A DNA stretch of 64,000 nucleotides from an uncultured Bacteroidia bacterium (lineage in GTDB: Bacteria; Bacteroidota; Bacteroidia; Bacteroidales; UBA932). Under the pieces are notes generated by a model that was given only the letters and a program-made list of their open reading frames with translations, was not told the origin of the DNA and did not search any database. The stretch lies in NCBI GenBank assembly GCA_902801885.1, contig CADCJX010000009.1:487-64486 (forward strand), in the 5' to 3' direction. Both the position numbers and the translations under genes were made by a program. This document shows, one piece after another, positions 1-9,039 of the stretch. The first letter of the stretch is position 1. Each line of letters begins with the position of its first letter.

Positions 1-741
1 GGAAAGACTGTCAATCCCGTCTTGTATTTGCGTCGTTATCTGACGTGCCCCATCTGTGGTGCCCCGCTGACCGGAGCGGTCAGCCGAGGAAATGGCGGAC
101 AATACGCCTACTATTTTTGCAACCATGATCACAAGCACCTCAACGTCCGAGCAGACGCTACGAATGATAGTTTTGTTAAGTATGTCTCGAAGTTAAAACC
201 GAACAAGGCTGTCCTTGAATTATACAATGAAATCCTTCAAGACATCCGTGGTGAAAGGGTACGAGACAATCATAAACAGGCAGATAAACTACAAGCAGAG
301 GTTGTGTCTATTGAAGAACGTATGAACCGTGTGAATGACCTCTATTTCGATGGTGAAATCACCAAGGCGGACAGGGACAAAAATATTGCCCGTCACAAGG
401 AAAAAGTCGAGAGATTGAAGACCCAGATCGCAGCCTTGCGATTGAGTGCGGACATGCGAATTAAAGACAAGCTTTCCTATTCGATAAATCTAATATCGAA
501 CCTTGGAAAGTTCTTTCAGTCAGCAAATTGCGAAGTAAAAACTAAGCTCCTCGGTTCGATTTCCCCCGAAAAACTGCTTTTTGACGGGAAAAAATATCGA
601 ACCAAGTCCTTCAATGGAATGTTAAATCTTATCTTCAAGGAAACCAAGTACTTACAAGGAAAAAGAAAAGCGGAATCTCCAATTTTCAGAGGAAATTCCG
701 CTCAAGTGCCCAAAGCCGGGCTCGAACCGGCACGTCTTTAA
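1..741 (+). CDS. Large serine recombinase, C-terminal part (cut by left edge)
   Basis: The reading frame is open at base 1, so the N-terminal catalytic resolvase domain lies outside the window. What remains is the C-terminal DNA-binding part: a recombinase zinc-ribbon (CPIC near the start, then YFCNHDH) followed by a long charged coiled-coil (about residues 75-150) and a short C-terminal domain, as in large serine integrases. Base composition is more AT-rich than the genes to the right, which suggests transfer. The last residues (VPKAGLEPARL) are encoded by the antisense of the tRNA-Leu T-arm, so the gene ends inside the tRNA. This places the end of an integrated element at this tRNA. The family is clear; the element's extent cannot be seen. 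Confidence 0.85.
   Translation, partial: GKTVNPVLYLRRYLTCPICGAPLTGAVSRGNGGQYAYYFCNHDHKHLNVRADATNDSFVKYVSKLKPNKAVLELYNEILQDIRGERVRDNHKQADKLQAEVVSIEERMNRVNDLYFDGEITKADRDKNIARHKEKVERLKTQIAALRLSADMRIKDKLSYSINLISNLGKFFQSANCEVKTKLLGSISPEKLLFDGKKYRTKSFNGMLNLIFKETKYLQGKRKAESPIFRGNSAQVPKAGLEPARL
660..702 (-). terminator. Rho-independent terminator after tRNA-Leu
   Basis: Reading the minus strand just past the tRNA 3' end, a 7-bp GCGGAAT/ATTCCGC stem, extended by TCC/GGA after one mismatch, is followed by a T-rich run. It lies inside the last codons of the recombinase frame on the other strand. Confidence 0.7.
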
Positions 742-791
742 AGGACATTGGATTTTGAGTCCAACGCGTCTACCAATTCCGCCATTCGGGC
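707..791 (-). tRNA. tRNA-Leu (anticodon CAA)
   Basis: The minus strand folds as a class II tRNA. The acceptor stem is GCCCGAA with TTTGGGC (one G-U pair) and the discriminator is A. The D-arm contains GGTAGACGC, the anticodon stem-loop has CTCAAAA in the loop (anticodon CAA), a long variable arm follows, and the T-loop is GGTTCGAGCC. CCA is not encoded; the next bases are CTTG. The 3' half overlaps the end of the recombinase reading frame, making this a likely attachment site. Confidence 0.95.
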
Positions 792-809
792 ATTCTGGTT
801 GAAGCGCTA

Positions 810-840
810 CAAAGGTATTGAATTTCGACGAAATTGCAAA
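810..840 (-). promoter_or_regulatory. Promoter of tRNA-Leu
   Basis: The minus strand reads TTTG (837-840), a 19-nt spacer, then TACCTTTG (810-817). This is the Bacteroidota sigma-ABfr pattern (TTTG, about 19-21 nt, TAnnTTTG). The tRNA begins 19 nt downstream. Confidence 0.65.
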
Positions 841-849
841 AAAACTACT

Positions 850-857
850 TATCTTTG
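850..857 (+). promoter_or_regulatory. Minus-7 box for the zinc metallopeptidase gene
   Basis: TATCTTTG matches TAnnTTTG and lies 44 nt before the ATG at 902. No convincing minus-33 TTTG is seen at the right distance. Confidence 0.45.
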
Positions 858-901
858 TATAATTGGCAATAAAACGACAACGACAATAAAAACACAATAA
901 C

Positions 902-1759
902 ATGAGACTAGAAGGAAGACGCGAAAGCACGAACGTCGAAGACCGCAGAGGAATGAGTGGCGGAGCCATTGCCGGTGGCATTGGTGGTGGTGCTTTGATC
1001 ATCGCATTGATAGTTATGCTGCTGGGTGGCGACCCCACTGCAGTTCTCCAGCAGGCAGGTTCTGTCCAGACCACCGGACAGAACACTGAAGTGACATTTT
1101 CACAGGAAGAACAGGAACTTGCCTCCTTCTCCAAGAAGATCCTTGCAGGAACAGAAGACATATGGACTTCAATCTTCGCCAAGTACGGCTATGAGTACCA
1201 GCCGCCGAAGATGGTCCTCTACACCGGTGTGACCAGTTCCGGTTGCGGGACGGCCAACTCACAGGTGGGACCGTTCTACTGCTCGGCAGACCAGACCGTG
1301 TACCTTGACCTGAGCTTCCTCTCGACCATGAGGGAGCAGATCGGTGCCGACGGAGACCTGGCTTATGCCTATGTCATCGCCCATGAGATCGGACACCATG
1401 TCGAGTACCTCCTCGGTACCTTGAATAAGGCCCACCAGATCATGCAGAGGTCCAGCAAGACCGTAGCCAACCAGTACAGCGTCAGGCTCGAGCTCCTTGC
1501 AGACTACTACGCCGGTGTCTGGGCTAACAACGACAACGCAAGGTTCCGTTCCATTGAGCCGGGTGACATCGAAAGAGCCCTCGATTGTGCTTCCAAGATC
1601 GGAGATGACTATCTCCAGAAGAAGGCCCAGGGTTATGTGGTCTCCGACTCCTTCACCCATGGTACTGCTAAGCAGCGCTATAACTGGCTGAAAAGAGGAC
1701 TGACCTATGGCGACATGGAGCATGGCGACACCTTCTCCATCGACTACGACCAGCTTTAA
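902..1759 (+). CDS. ypfJ: YpfJ-type neutral zinc metallopeptidase (membrane anchored)
   Basis: A 285-residue protein of the COG2321 (YpfJ/KPN_02809) putative neutral zinc metallopeptidase family. The N-terminus is charged (MRLEGRRES) and is followed by one glycine-rich membrane segment at about residues 20-45. The soluble part carries the zinc motif HEIGHH (about residue 160) and a conserved LELLADYYAGVWA segment that supplies the downstream ligand region. Length and domain order are normal for the family. It has its own minus-7 box and is separated by 71 nt from the next gene, so it is probably a single-gene unit. The substrate of the family is unknown. Confidence 0.85.
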   Translation: MRLEGRRESTNVEDRRGMSGGAIAGGIGGGALIIALIVMLLGGDPTAVLQQAGSVQTTGQNTEVTFSQEEQELASFSKKILAGTEDIWTSIFAKYGYEYQPPKMVLYTGVTSSGCGTANSQVGPFYCSADQTVYLDLSFLSTMREQIGADGDLAYAYVIAHEIGHHVEYLLGTLNKAHQIMQRSSKTVANQYSVRLELLADYYAGVWANNDNARFRSIEPGDIERALDCASKIGDDYLQKKAQGYVVSDSFTHGTAKQRYNWLKRGLTYGDMEHGDTFSIDYDQL

Positions 1760-1830
1760 TCCACTTTCAGAGCTTTCGTCCGCTTGCGGACCACGAAATA
1801 TCTCACATTTAACGAAACATCAAGCTCAAG

Positions 1831-3765
1831 ATGAAACATTTTTCATTACCGAAAGACGGTGGATTGATCGAAGAGAACCTGCCCAAAGGCATTCTCCACT
1901 CCCACGAAAGGATCACCACCGAGATTTTTGACGATGCAGCCACGGGCAGCGAGCGCGTTGGCGAGATCGTAATCAAGGCTATCTCCGACCACGAGAAAGC
2001 CTCCCTGCCCCGTCCCTTCAAACTCGGACTCACTACCGGAGTAACTCCCGTCAGCCTCTACAGATGGCTTGCCGCCAAGTACCGCGAAGGAGCCGTCTCA
2101 TTCTCCAATGTGGAGGTTTTCTCCATCGATGAATATTATCCCTGCAGCAAGGACTCAGCCCAGAGCCGCAACAACAGGCTCCACAAGGAGTTCCTTGATC
2201 TCGTGGACGTACGCCCCGAAAATATCCATATACCTGACGGAACGGTCGCACAGGATAAGCTTTCGGATTATTGCGCCGAATTCGAGAAAATCGCACGGGG
2301 AATCGACCTGCTGGTGATCGGAGTCGGAGAAGGCGGTCAAGTCGGCTTCAATGACGCCGGAACATCGGAGAAGAGCCGCACGCGCGCCGTTCCCCTCTCC
2401 TACCAGTCCAGAAAGATCCAGTCCCGCAATTTCAACGGTGACATCTCGGTTACTCCGAAGTCTGCAATCACCATGGGCATCGGAACCATCATGAGTTCCA
2501 GGAGGATAATCCTCATGGCTTGGGGTGAAGACAAGGCAGGGATTGTCAAGAAGATAGTCGAGGATGAAACAGATCCTTCATGCCCGGCATCCTTCCTGCA
2601 GAAGCATGACAACATCTCCTTCTACACTGATGAGATGTCAGCTTCCACACTGACGAGGAAGGTTGCACCATGGATCGTAGGCCCTTGCCAGTGGACTCCC
2701 AAGCTGGTACGAAAGGCCGTCGAGTGGCTCTGCGAAAAAGTGCGCAAGCCGATCCTCAAACTTACTCAGCAGGATTACCTGGAAAATTCCCTTGGAGAAC
2801 TTATCGAGCGTTTCGGTCCCTACGACAAGATCAACATAGACGTATTCAATGAATTCCAGCACACCATCACAGGATGGCCGGGAGGAAAACCCAACGCAGA
2901 TGACACCACAAGGCCTGTCAAGTCGACTCCTTTCCCGAAGAAGGTGCTGGTCTTCTCGCCGCATCCCGATGACGATGTGATCTCGATGGGAGGCACACTG
3001 ATCCGTCTGGTACATCAGGGACATGAAGTCCACGTGGCCTACGAGACTTCCGGAGACCTCGCGGTACATGACGATGTGGTTCTCCAACACATGGACGCTG
3101 CCCGCCAGCTCGGCTTCGGAGACCGGTTTGACGAAGTCAAGTACATCATCGGGACAAAGAAACCCGGGGAACCGGAGCCGAAGGAACTGCTTGCCCTCAA
3201 GGCTGCAATCCGTCGCAGCGAAGCACGCGGTGCCGTCAGGAGTTTCGGTCTGGACGACGACCATAACGTCCATTTCCTGAACCTTCCTTTCTACGAGTCG
3301 GGCGGAGTGACCAAACTTCCCCGTACCCAAAAGGATCTTGATATCATCAAGGAACTGATCCTCGAACTCAAGCCGGATCAGATCTACATGGCCGGAGACC
3401 TTGCTGACCCTCATGGAACGCACAGGGTCTGTACGGAAGCCGCCCTTGAGGCCATAGAACAGCTCAAGGAAGAAGGCAATGAATGGCTTGACGACACCAC
3501 GATATGGCTTTACAGGGGCGCATGGATGGAATGGGAGCTCTGGAGAGTCGACATGGCCGTTCCTCTCAGCCCTGACGAGCTGATCGAAAAGCGTCACGCT
3601 ATCTTCCGCCATCTTTCACAGAAAGATATCGTCCCCTTCCCCGGAGACGATCCGAGAGAGTTCTGGCAGAGGGCCGAAGAGCGCACCCAGAACACCGCCA
3701 AACTGTACAACGATCTCGGAATGGCTGAATACCAGGCAATTGAAGTATTTTTAAGACTTAAATAA
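1831..3765 (+). CDS. NagB-like domain fused to PIG-L family deacetylase
   Basis: A 644-residue two-domain protein. Residues about 20-290 resemble glucosamine-6-phosphate deaminase (GLTTGVTPVSLYRWL, FSIDEYYP). Residues about 370-640 are a PIG-L/LmbE N-acetylglucosamine deacetylase with zinc motifs HPDDD (near 377) and DPHGTHR (near 528). The same fusion is known from Bacteroides, where it is usually annotated glucosamine-6-phosphate deaminase. Here the NagB active-site motif GxDGHxxFNE reads GEGGQVGFND, so the Asp, His and Glu needed for deamination are replaced. I infer that the N-terminal half is a non-catalytic sugar-phosphate binder while the deacetylase half looks intact. It is the first gene of a tight run with authentic nagB 17 nt downstream, which suggests amino-sugar metabolism. 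Confidence 0.85.
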   Translation: MKHFSLPKDGGLIEENLPKGILHSHERITTEIFDDAATGSERVGEIVIKAISDHEKASLPRPFKLGLTTGVTPVSLYRWLAAKYREGAVSFSNVEVFSIDEYYPCSKDSAQSRNNRLHKEFLDLVDVRPENIHIPDGTVAQDKLSDYCAEFEKIARGIDLLVIGVGEGGQVGFNDAGTSEKSRTRAVPLSYQSRKIQSRNFNGDISVTPKSAITMGIGTIMSSRRIILMAWGEDKAGIVKKIVEDETDPSCPASFLQKHDNISFYTDEMSASTLTRKVAPWIVGPCQWTPKLVRKAVEWLCEKVRKPILKLTQQDYLENSLGELIERFGPYDKINIDVFNEFQHTITGWPGGKPNADDTTRPVKSTPFPKKVLVFSPHPDDDVISMGGTLIRLVHQGHEVHVAYETSGDLAVHDDVVLQHMDAARQLGFGDRFDEVKYIIGTKKPGEPEPKELLALKAAIRRSEARGAVRSFGLDDDHNVHFLNLPFYESGGVTKLPRTQKDLDIIKELILELKPDQIYMAGDLADPHGTHRVCTEAALEAIEQLKEEGNEWLDDTTIWLYRGAWMEWELWRVDMAVPLSPDELIEKRHAIFRHLSQKDIVPFPGDDPREFWQRAEERTQNTAKLYNDLGMAEYQAIEVFLRLK

Positions 3766-3782
3766 ATAAACATCATATAACA

Positions 3783-4577
3783 ATGAAAGTAATAATCAGA
3801 GATTCAAAGAAGGAGGCTTCCATCTGGGCCGCCCATCACATCGCCAACGCAATCAAGGCAAAGGCAGAAGCAACCGACGATCCCTTCGTGCTGGGACTTC
3901 CCACAGGTTCCACTCCCCTGGACACCTACGAGGAACTCGCAAGGATGTGCGCTGCGGGCGAGGTTTCTTTCAAGAATGTGATCACCTTCAACATGGATGA
4001 ATATGTCGGAATCCCGGAGAAACATCCCGAGAGCTACCACAGCTTCATGTACAAGAATCTTTTCGACAAGATAGACATCCCCGCAGGAAACATCCACATC
4101 CTGAACGGGAATGCCCCCGATCTGGACAAGGAATGTGAGGAATATGAACTCGCGATCCTGGACGCAGGCGGAATCGACCTCTTCCTCGGAGGAGTCGGCG
4201 AAGACGGCCACCTCGCCTTCAACGAGCCCTTCTCCTCAATCAATTCCAGGACCAGGGTCGTGACCCTCACACAGGACACCATCGAAGTGAACTCCCGTTT
4301 CTTCGGAGGTGACACAAGCCAGGTGCCCAAGAGGGCTATGTCCGTCGGAGTGGCAACTGTCTGCAGCGCAGCAGAAGTCCTCATCCTCGCATTCGGGAGC
4401 AAGAAAGCCAGGGTAGTAGCCCAGGCCATCGAGGGTCCTGTCAGCCACTACATTACTCTCAGCGCCCTCCAGCTCCACGAGAACGGGACCGTCGTCCTTG
4501 ACGAGCCCGCCGCCGGAGAATTGAAGGTCAATTCCTACCGTTACTTCAAAGCAGTTGAAGAAGCCGAAAACAAATAA
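3783..4577 (+). CDS. nagB: Glucosamine-6-phosphate deaminase
   Basis: A 264-residue enzyme that converts glucosamine 6-phosphate to fructose 6-phosphate and ammonia in amino-sugar catabolism. The phosphate-binding LGLPTGSTP, the NMDEYVG segment with the enolising Asp, and the active-site motif GVGEDGHLAFNEP (Asp, His and Glu all present) are intact. Length matches the family. It follows the NagB-like/PIG-L fusion by 17 nt and precedes a small secreted protein by 13 nt, so the three are likely co-transcribed. The fusion protein could supply deacetylated amino sugar to this enzyme; that link is inference. Confidence 0.97.
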   Translation: MKVIIRDSKKEASIWAAHHIANAIKAKAEATDDPFVLGLPTGSTPLDTYEELARMCAAGEVSFKNVITFNMDEYVGIPEKHPESYHSFMYKNLFDKIDIPAGNIHILNGNAPDLDKECEEYELAILDAGGIDLFLGGVGEDGHLAFNEPFSSINSRTRVVTLTQDTIEVNSRFFGGDTSQVPKRAMSVGVATVCSAAEVLILAFGSKKARVVAQAIEGPVSHYITLSALQLHENGTVVLDEPAAGELKVNSYRYFKAVEEAENK

Positions 4578-4590
4578 ATCTTAAGATACC

Positions 4591-5172
4591 ATGAAAACCA
4601 AACTCCTGTTCACCAGCCTGCTGCTGTTGGCCACCTTGGGACTGAGCGCCCAGGATGGCGACAAGGAAGCCGCCAAGAGATATGGCTTCAAGTCCGCTAC
4701 CGCCAAATTCGTCACTTCCGTGATGGGACAGAAGGTCGAATCCACCACATTCATCGACAACTATGGTGCCCTTGAATGCCAGAGGACAAAGTTGGAGGTT
4801 CCGGGCATGGGAGAAGTCGAGTCTGCCGTAATTACGAAAGAAGGAAAGGTCTGGTCGGTCAATTACGCCCTCAAGTCAATCCAGACTGTTGATCTCGAGC
4901 AGCCTAATTTCCTGAACCTCACTGAGGACGTAATCGGCAAATACAAGATCCAGGAAGTAGGCAAGGAGCAATTCCTCGACAAGGAGTGCACAGTGTACAC
5001 CATGGAGAACGAGACCCAGGGAATGAAGGCTCAGATCAAGGTCTGGGTCTACAAAGGCATGGCCCTGAAACAGGAGACTTCCCTCAGCGGAATGAAGATT
5101 GTCGCCTCTGCAACCGAGTTCAAAGAGGACGCCATGGTCCTTCCCCAGGTGTTCGACGTTCCTGAATTCTAA
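4591..5172 (+). CDS. Small secreted protein of unknown function (DUF4412-like)
   Basis: 193 residues with a clear N-terminal signal peptide (hydrophobic core LLFTSLLLLATLGLSAQ, cleavage near residue 21) and no lipobox Cys. The mature part is a beta-rich periplasmic domain with IKVWVYKGMALKQE near residue 150, reminiscent of the LolA-like fold seen in DUF4412-type Bacteroidota proteins. I do not recognise a specific function. It sits in tight spacing between nagB (13 nt) and purL (15 nt), so it is probably co-transcribed, but the context does not reveal its role. Confidence 0.6.
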   Translation: MKTKLLFTSLLLLATLGLSAQDGDKEAAKRYGFKSATAKFVTSVMGQKVESTTFIDNYGALECQRTKLEVPGMGEVESAVITKEGKVWSVNYALKSIQTVDLEQPNFLNLTEDVIGKYKIQEVGKEQFLDKECTVYTMENETQGMKAQIKVWVYKGMALKQETSLSGMKIVASATEFKEDAMVLPQVFDVPEF

Positions 5173-5187
5173 ACCTGACGCAAAACA

Positions 5188-8100
5188 ATGAGTAATTTCA
5201 GGATATTCGTAGAGAAAAAAACAGGATTCCAGGTAGAGGCTGAAAGCCTTCGCTCCGAACTTAATGAGAATTTGCAGCTTCAGTTGCGGACTCTCCGCCT
5301 ACTCAACGTCTACGACCTGTTCGGCTTCACTCCCGAGCTTTTGGAGAAAAGCCGTTACAGCGTTTTCGGCGAGATCGTCACGGACGAGGTTACGGACGAA
5401 GTGGAAGGGATGGACAAGTACATCGCAGTCGAGTATCTCCCTGGTCAGTTCGACCAGAGGGCTGCTTCTGCGGTGGACTGTGTCCACCTGATCGATCCCA
5501 AGGCCGAGATCAACATCAAAAGTTCAAAACTCATCATTGTCGACGAAGACACTGACAAGGGCACTCTCGAACGGATTAAGCACTACTTCATCAATCCCGT
5601 CGAGTCAAGGGAGAAGGATCTCGGGAAACTTTCAGACACAGAGCATGCAGCCGTGACGCCGGTCCCGGTACTGGAAGGCTTCCGTTCCATGAAGGGAGAG
5701 GAACTCAAGGCATATTGCAAGAAGATGGGTCTGGCGATGAACGAGGATGACCTCGCCGAAGTGGTAAAGTATTTTACCGAGGAAGGCCGCGATCCCAATG
5801 AGACTGAACTCCGCATCCTGGACACCTACTGGAGCGACCACTGCCGGCACACTACCTTCACTACGGAACTGGAAGACATCCAGATCGAAGAGTCCTTCAT
5901 CAAGGAAGACATCGAAGGTACAATGAACCTGTACCTGAAGATGCGCAAGGATCTTGGCCGCGAGGCCAAGGGCCTCAACCTGATGGACATGGCCACAATC
6001 GGAGCCCGCTACCTTCGCAAGGCAGGCAAGCTCGACGACATGGAGGTCAGCGAGGAAAACAATGCATGCAGCATTTTCATCGATGTCGATGTCGTGCCTT
6101 TCGAGAACTCGGAGCAAAGCGACGCAGGGAGTTTGAGGGGAACGCCCCTCAATCCCCCCGGGGGGCGCAGTGGGGCGGATGAACATCAACAACGTTGGTT
6201 GTTGATGTTCAAGAATGAGACACACAACCACCCTACTGAGATAGAACCTTTCGGAGGTGCAGCCACCTGTCTCGGTGGAGCCATCAGGGATCCCCTTTCA
6301 GGGCGTTCGTACGTCTACCAGGCGATGCGCGTAACCGGAGCCGGGGACATCTACAAGCCGGTCGCCGAGACAATCCCCGGAAAGCTTCCCCAGAAGGTCA
6401 TCACCCGCAAGGCTGCGGCCGGTTATTCAAGCTACGGCAACCAGATCGGTCTGGCCACCACCCATGTCAGGGAGATCTTCCATGACGGTTACACCGCCAA
6501 GAGGATGGAGGTCGGTGCAGTAGTCGGAGCGGTCAAGGCTGACAATGTCAGGCGCGAAAGCCCGAAGCCCGGAGACGTGGTCCTGATGCTTGGCGGCCGC
6601 ACCGGACGCGATGGCATCGGAGGTGCCACCGGATCATCCAAGGAGCACACCGAAGAATCCCTCGAGACCTGCGGAAGCGAGGTCCAGAAGGGAAATCCGC
6701 CGGAGGAAAGGAAGCTTGAAAGGTTGTTCCGCAGGCCGGAAGTAACCTCCCTTATCAAGAAATCCAACGACTTCGGAGCAGGCGGAGTGAGCGTCGCCAT
6801 CGGAGAACTCACTGCCGGTCTTGACATCTACCTCGACAGGGTGCCGGTGAAATACAGCGGCATGAACTCAACGGAACTTGCGATCAGCGAGTCTCAGGAG
6901 AGGATGGCCGTCGTAATCGAGGCCAAGGACGAGGAAAAGTTCAAGGAATATTGCCACTCGGAGAACATAGAGGTAACCCACGTTGCCGACGTAACTGACA
7001 CCGAAAGGATGAGGATGTACAATGGTGGCAAGCTGGTCGTCGACCTCAGGCGGGACTTTATCGACAGTGCCGGTGCGAAACACTATTCGAAGGCAATCAT
7101 CGGAGCGGTAGAGGGCACAGATCCTTTCTTCCGCGACATTCCCGGGAAGAACCTCAAGGAAAAGATGTTCGCCAACCTCCAGGATCCCAATGTCACAAGC
7201 CAGAAGGGCCTGATCGAGATGTTCGATTCGACCATCGGCCGCTCGACAGTACTGATGCCTTTCGGTGGCGAGCTGCAGACCACAGAGACCCAGGTCTCGG
7301 TCCAGAAACTCCCGGTCGACGGATTCACTTCCACCGCCAGCATGATGGCCTTCGGCTTCAATCCCGATCTCTGCGACTGGAGCCCCTATCACGGTGCAGC
7401 ATATTCATTCATCGAAGCTTGCAGCAAGATAGTCGCAGCCGGTGGAGACTGGCGCACGATGAGATTCTCCTGCCAGGAATATTTCGAAAGGATGACTTCC
7501 GACCATCACACCTGGGGCAAGCCTGCAGCCGCCCTCCTCGGTGCCCTGAAGATGCAGGAAGCTTTCGGTCTTCCTTCCATTGGTGGCAAGGATTCGATGA
7601 GCGGCTCATTCGAGACCGAGCACGGTCCCATCCATGTCCCTCCGACCCTCATAGCCTTCGGTATCACCCCTGTGAAGGTGGATGACGTAATCTCCCCGGA
7701 ATTCAAATGGGAAGGCGACAGGCTCTACCTCGTAAGGCATACCCCGCTCGAGAACAGGATGCCGAACGTCGAGCAGCTAAAGAAGAACTGGAACAATATT
7801 CATGAAAAGATTGCTGACGGCACCATCGTGGCGGCCTGGTCCATCGGATTCGGCGGGGTTGCGGAAGCGCTCTGCAAGATGAGTTTTGGCAATGCGTTCG
7901 GATTCGACGTGAACCTTGATGAAGAAGACCTCTTCAATCTGTCCTACGGTTCCATCCTGATTGAGACCGACGGGCAGGTCAGCTTTGACAATGCTGTCGA
8001 GATCGGTACGGTTACATCAGGAGAGGATGGGAACGTCCGCGTCAATGGGACTTCCATCTCGATCTTCGAACTCATGGACTTCAACGGATCCCTCTTCGAA

Positions 8101-9021
8101 AAAGTCTATCCGGCCGTCAGCGAGCCTGCCCACAAGAGGCTCCTGCCGCGAGGGATGGAAGGCGTCAAGCCTTTCAAGGCCAAGAAGGCGGACCTTGAAT
8201 ACAAGGGCCCGGCAGTCGACAAGGTCGTCGCCTACATCCCTGTGTTCCCTGGAACCAACTGCGACTACGACTCAGCAAAGGCATTCCGTAAGGCAGGAGC
8301 AGAAGTACGCACCAGCGTATTCCGCAACCTGACAGACAAGGATGTCTTCGAGTCGATCGATGAGATGGCCAGGAATATCGACAATTGCCAGATCCTGATG
8401 CTTGCCGGAGGTTTCTCAGCAGGTGACGAGCCTGACGGAAGCGGTAAGTTCATCGCCAACGTGCTGAACAATGCGAAGATAGCCTCTTCAATAGAAGGTC
8501 TTATCGCCCGCGGCGGCCTGATCCTGGGAATCTGCAACGGCTTCCAGGCCCTGGTCAAGTCCGGTCTTCTCCCTTACGGAGAGCTCGGAAAGGTCACCAA
8601 GGATTCCCCGACCCTTTTCCGCAACGACATCAACAGGCACATCTCCCAGATGGTCACGACGAGGGTTTCCACCACCAATTCACCTTGGTTGAAAGGTATG
8701 ACGGTAGGAGATGAGTTCACCATCCCTGTCAGTCACGGAGAGGGCAAATTCGTTGTGAGCGAAGAACTGGCCAAGGAACTGTTCGCAAACGGACAGGTAG
8801 CCTTCCAGTACGTCGATCCGATCACTGACGAACCGACCATGGAGTCGCCTTACAACCCCAACGGGTCCTGCTACGCAATCGAAGGAATAATCAGCAAGAA
8901 CGGACAGATCCTCGGAAAGATGGGGCACAGCGAACGTTATGAGGACGGTCTCTTCAAGAACATCGAGGCCGACCTTGAGCAGCCGCTGTTTGAGAATGCA
9001 GTCAATTACTTTAAAAAATAA
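5188..9021 (+). CDS. purL: Phosphoribosylformylglycinamidine synthase (large single-chain form)
   Basis: A 1277-residue enzyme of step 4 of purine synthesis, converting FGAR to FGAM with glutamine and ATP. It is the single-polypeptide form: PurS-like N-terminus, linker (DTYWSDHCRHTTF near residue 210), two AIRS-like halves (FKNETHNHPTEIEPFGGA near 340; SIGGKDSMSG near 795) and a C-terminal glutaminase (PGTNCDYD, GICNGFQAL with the nucleophile Cys, and SHGEGKF). It differs from the family between the conserved CSIFIDVDV and WLLMFKNETHNHP, where about 30 extra residues rich in Gly, Pro and Ser occur (about 306-336). These are encoded by hairpin-forming DNA that keeps frame. Rubredoxin follows after 18 nt. 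Confidence 0.97.
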   Translation: MSNFRIFVEKKTGFQVEAESLRSELNENLQLQLRTLRLLNVYDLFGFTPELLEKSRYSVFGEIVTDEVTDEVEGMDKYIAVEYLPGQFDQRAASAVDCVHLIDPKAEINIKSSKLIIVDEDTDKGTLERIKHYFINPVESREKDLGKLSDTEHAAVTPVPVLEGFRSMKGEELKAYCKKMGLAMNEDDLAEVVKYFTEEGRDPNETELRILDTYWSDHCRHTTFTTELEDIQIEESFIKEDIEGTMNLYLKMRKDLGREAKGLNLMDMATIGARYLRKAGKLDDMEVSEENNACSIFIDVDVVPFENSEQSDAGSLRGTPLNPPGGRSGADEHQQRWLLMFKNETHNHPTEIEPFGGAATCLGGAIRDPLSGRSYVYQAMRVTGAGDIYKPVAETIPGKLPQKVITRKAAAGYSSYGNQIGLATTHVREIFHDGYTAKRMEVGAVVGAVKADNVRRESPKPGDVVLMLGGRTGRDGIGGATGSSKEHTEESLETCGSEVQKGNPPEERKLERLFRRPEVTSLIKKSNDFGAGGVSVAIGELTAGLDIYLDRVPVKYSGMNSTELAISESQERMAVVIEAKDEEKFKEYCHSENIEVTHVADVTDTERMRMYNGGKLVVDLRRDFIDSAGAKHYSKAIIGAVEGTDPFFRDIPGKNLKEKMFANLQDPNVTSQKGLIEMFDSTIGRSTVLMPFGGELQTTETQVSVQKLPVDGFTSTASMMAFGFNPDLCDWSPYHGAAYSFIEACSKIVAAGGDWRTMRFSCQEYFERMTSDHHTWGKPAAALLGALKMQEAFGLPSIGGKDSMSGSFETEHGPIHVPPTLIAFGITPVKVDDVISPEFKWEGDRLYLVRHTPLENRMPNVEQLKKNWNNIHEKIADGTIVAAWSIGFGGVAEALCKMSFGNAFGFDVNLDEEDLFNLSYGSILIETDGQVSFDNAVEIGTVTSGEDGNVRVNGTSISIFELMDFNGSLFEKVYPAVSEPAHKRLLPRGMEGVKPFKAKKADLEYKGPAVDKVVAYIPVFPGTNCDYDSAKAFRKAGAEVRTSVFRNLTDKDVFESIDEMARNIDNCQILMLAGGFSAGDEPDGSGKFIANVLNNAKIASSIEGLIARGGLILGICNGFQALVKSGLLPYGELGKVTKDSPTLFRNDINRHISQMVTTRVSTTNSPWLKGMTVGDEFTIPVSHGEGKFVVSEELAKELFANGQVAFQYVDPITDEPTMESPYNPNGSCYAIEGIISKNGQILGKMGHSERYEDGLFKNIEADLEQPLFENAVNYFKK
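6133..6210. repeat. In-frame hairpin-rich insertion inside purL
   Basis: Three palindromes lie within 78 nt: an 8-bp stem with loop AACG (6133-6140 with 6145-6152), a perfect 12-nt palindrome of six C and six G (6154-6165), and a perfect 13-bp stem with loop GTTG (6181-6193 with 6198-6210). The right arm of the last stem is the conserved purL codons for LLMF; the left arm is its inverted copy in the inserted part. The reading frame stays open. This is interpreted as an inserted palindromic element. Confidence 0.6.
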
Positions 9022-9039
9022 CTTTAAAAATCTATCGAC

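Noticed and set aside
2638-3612. 324-codon open frame on the minus strand inside the PIG-L fusion gene
   Set aside because: It is antisense to a deacetylase domain with intact motifs and has no family features.
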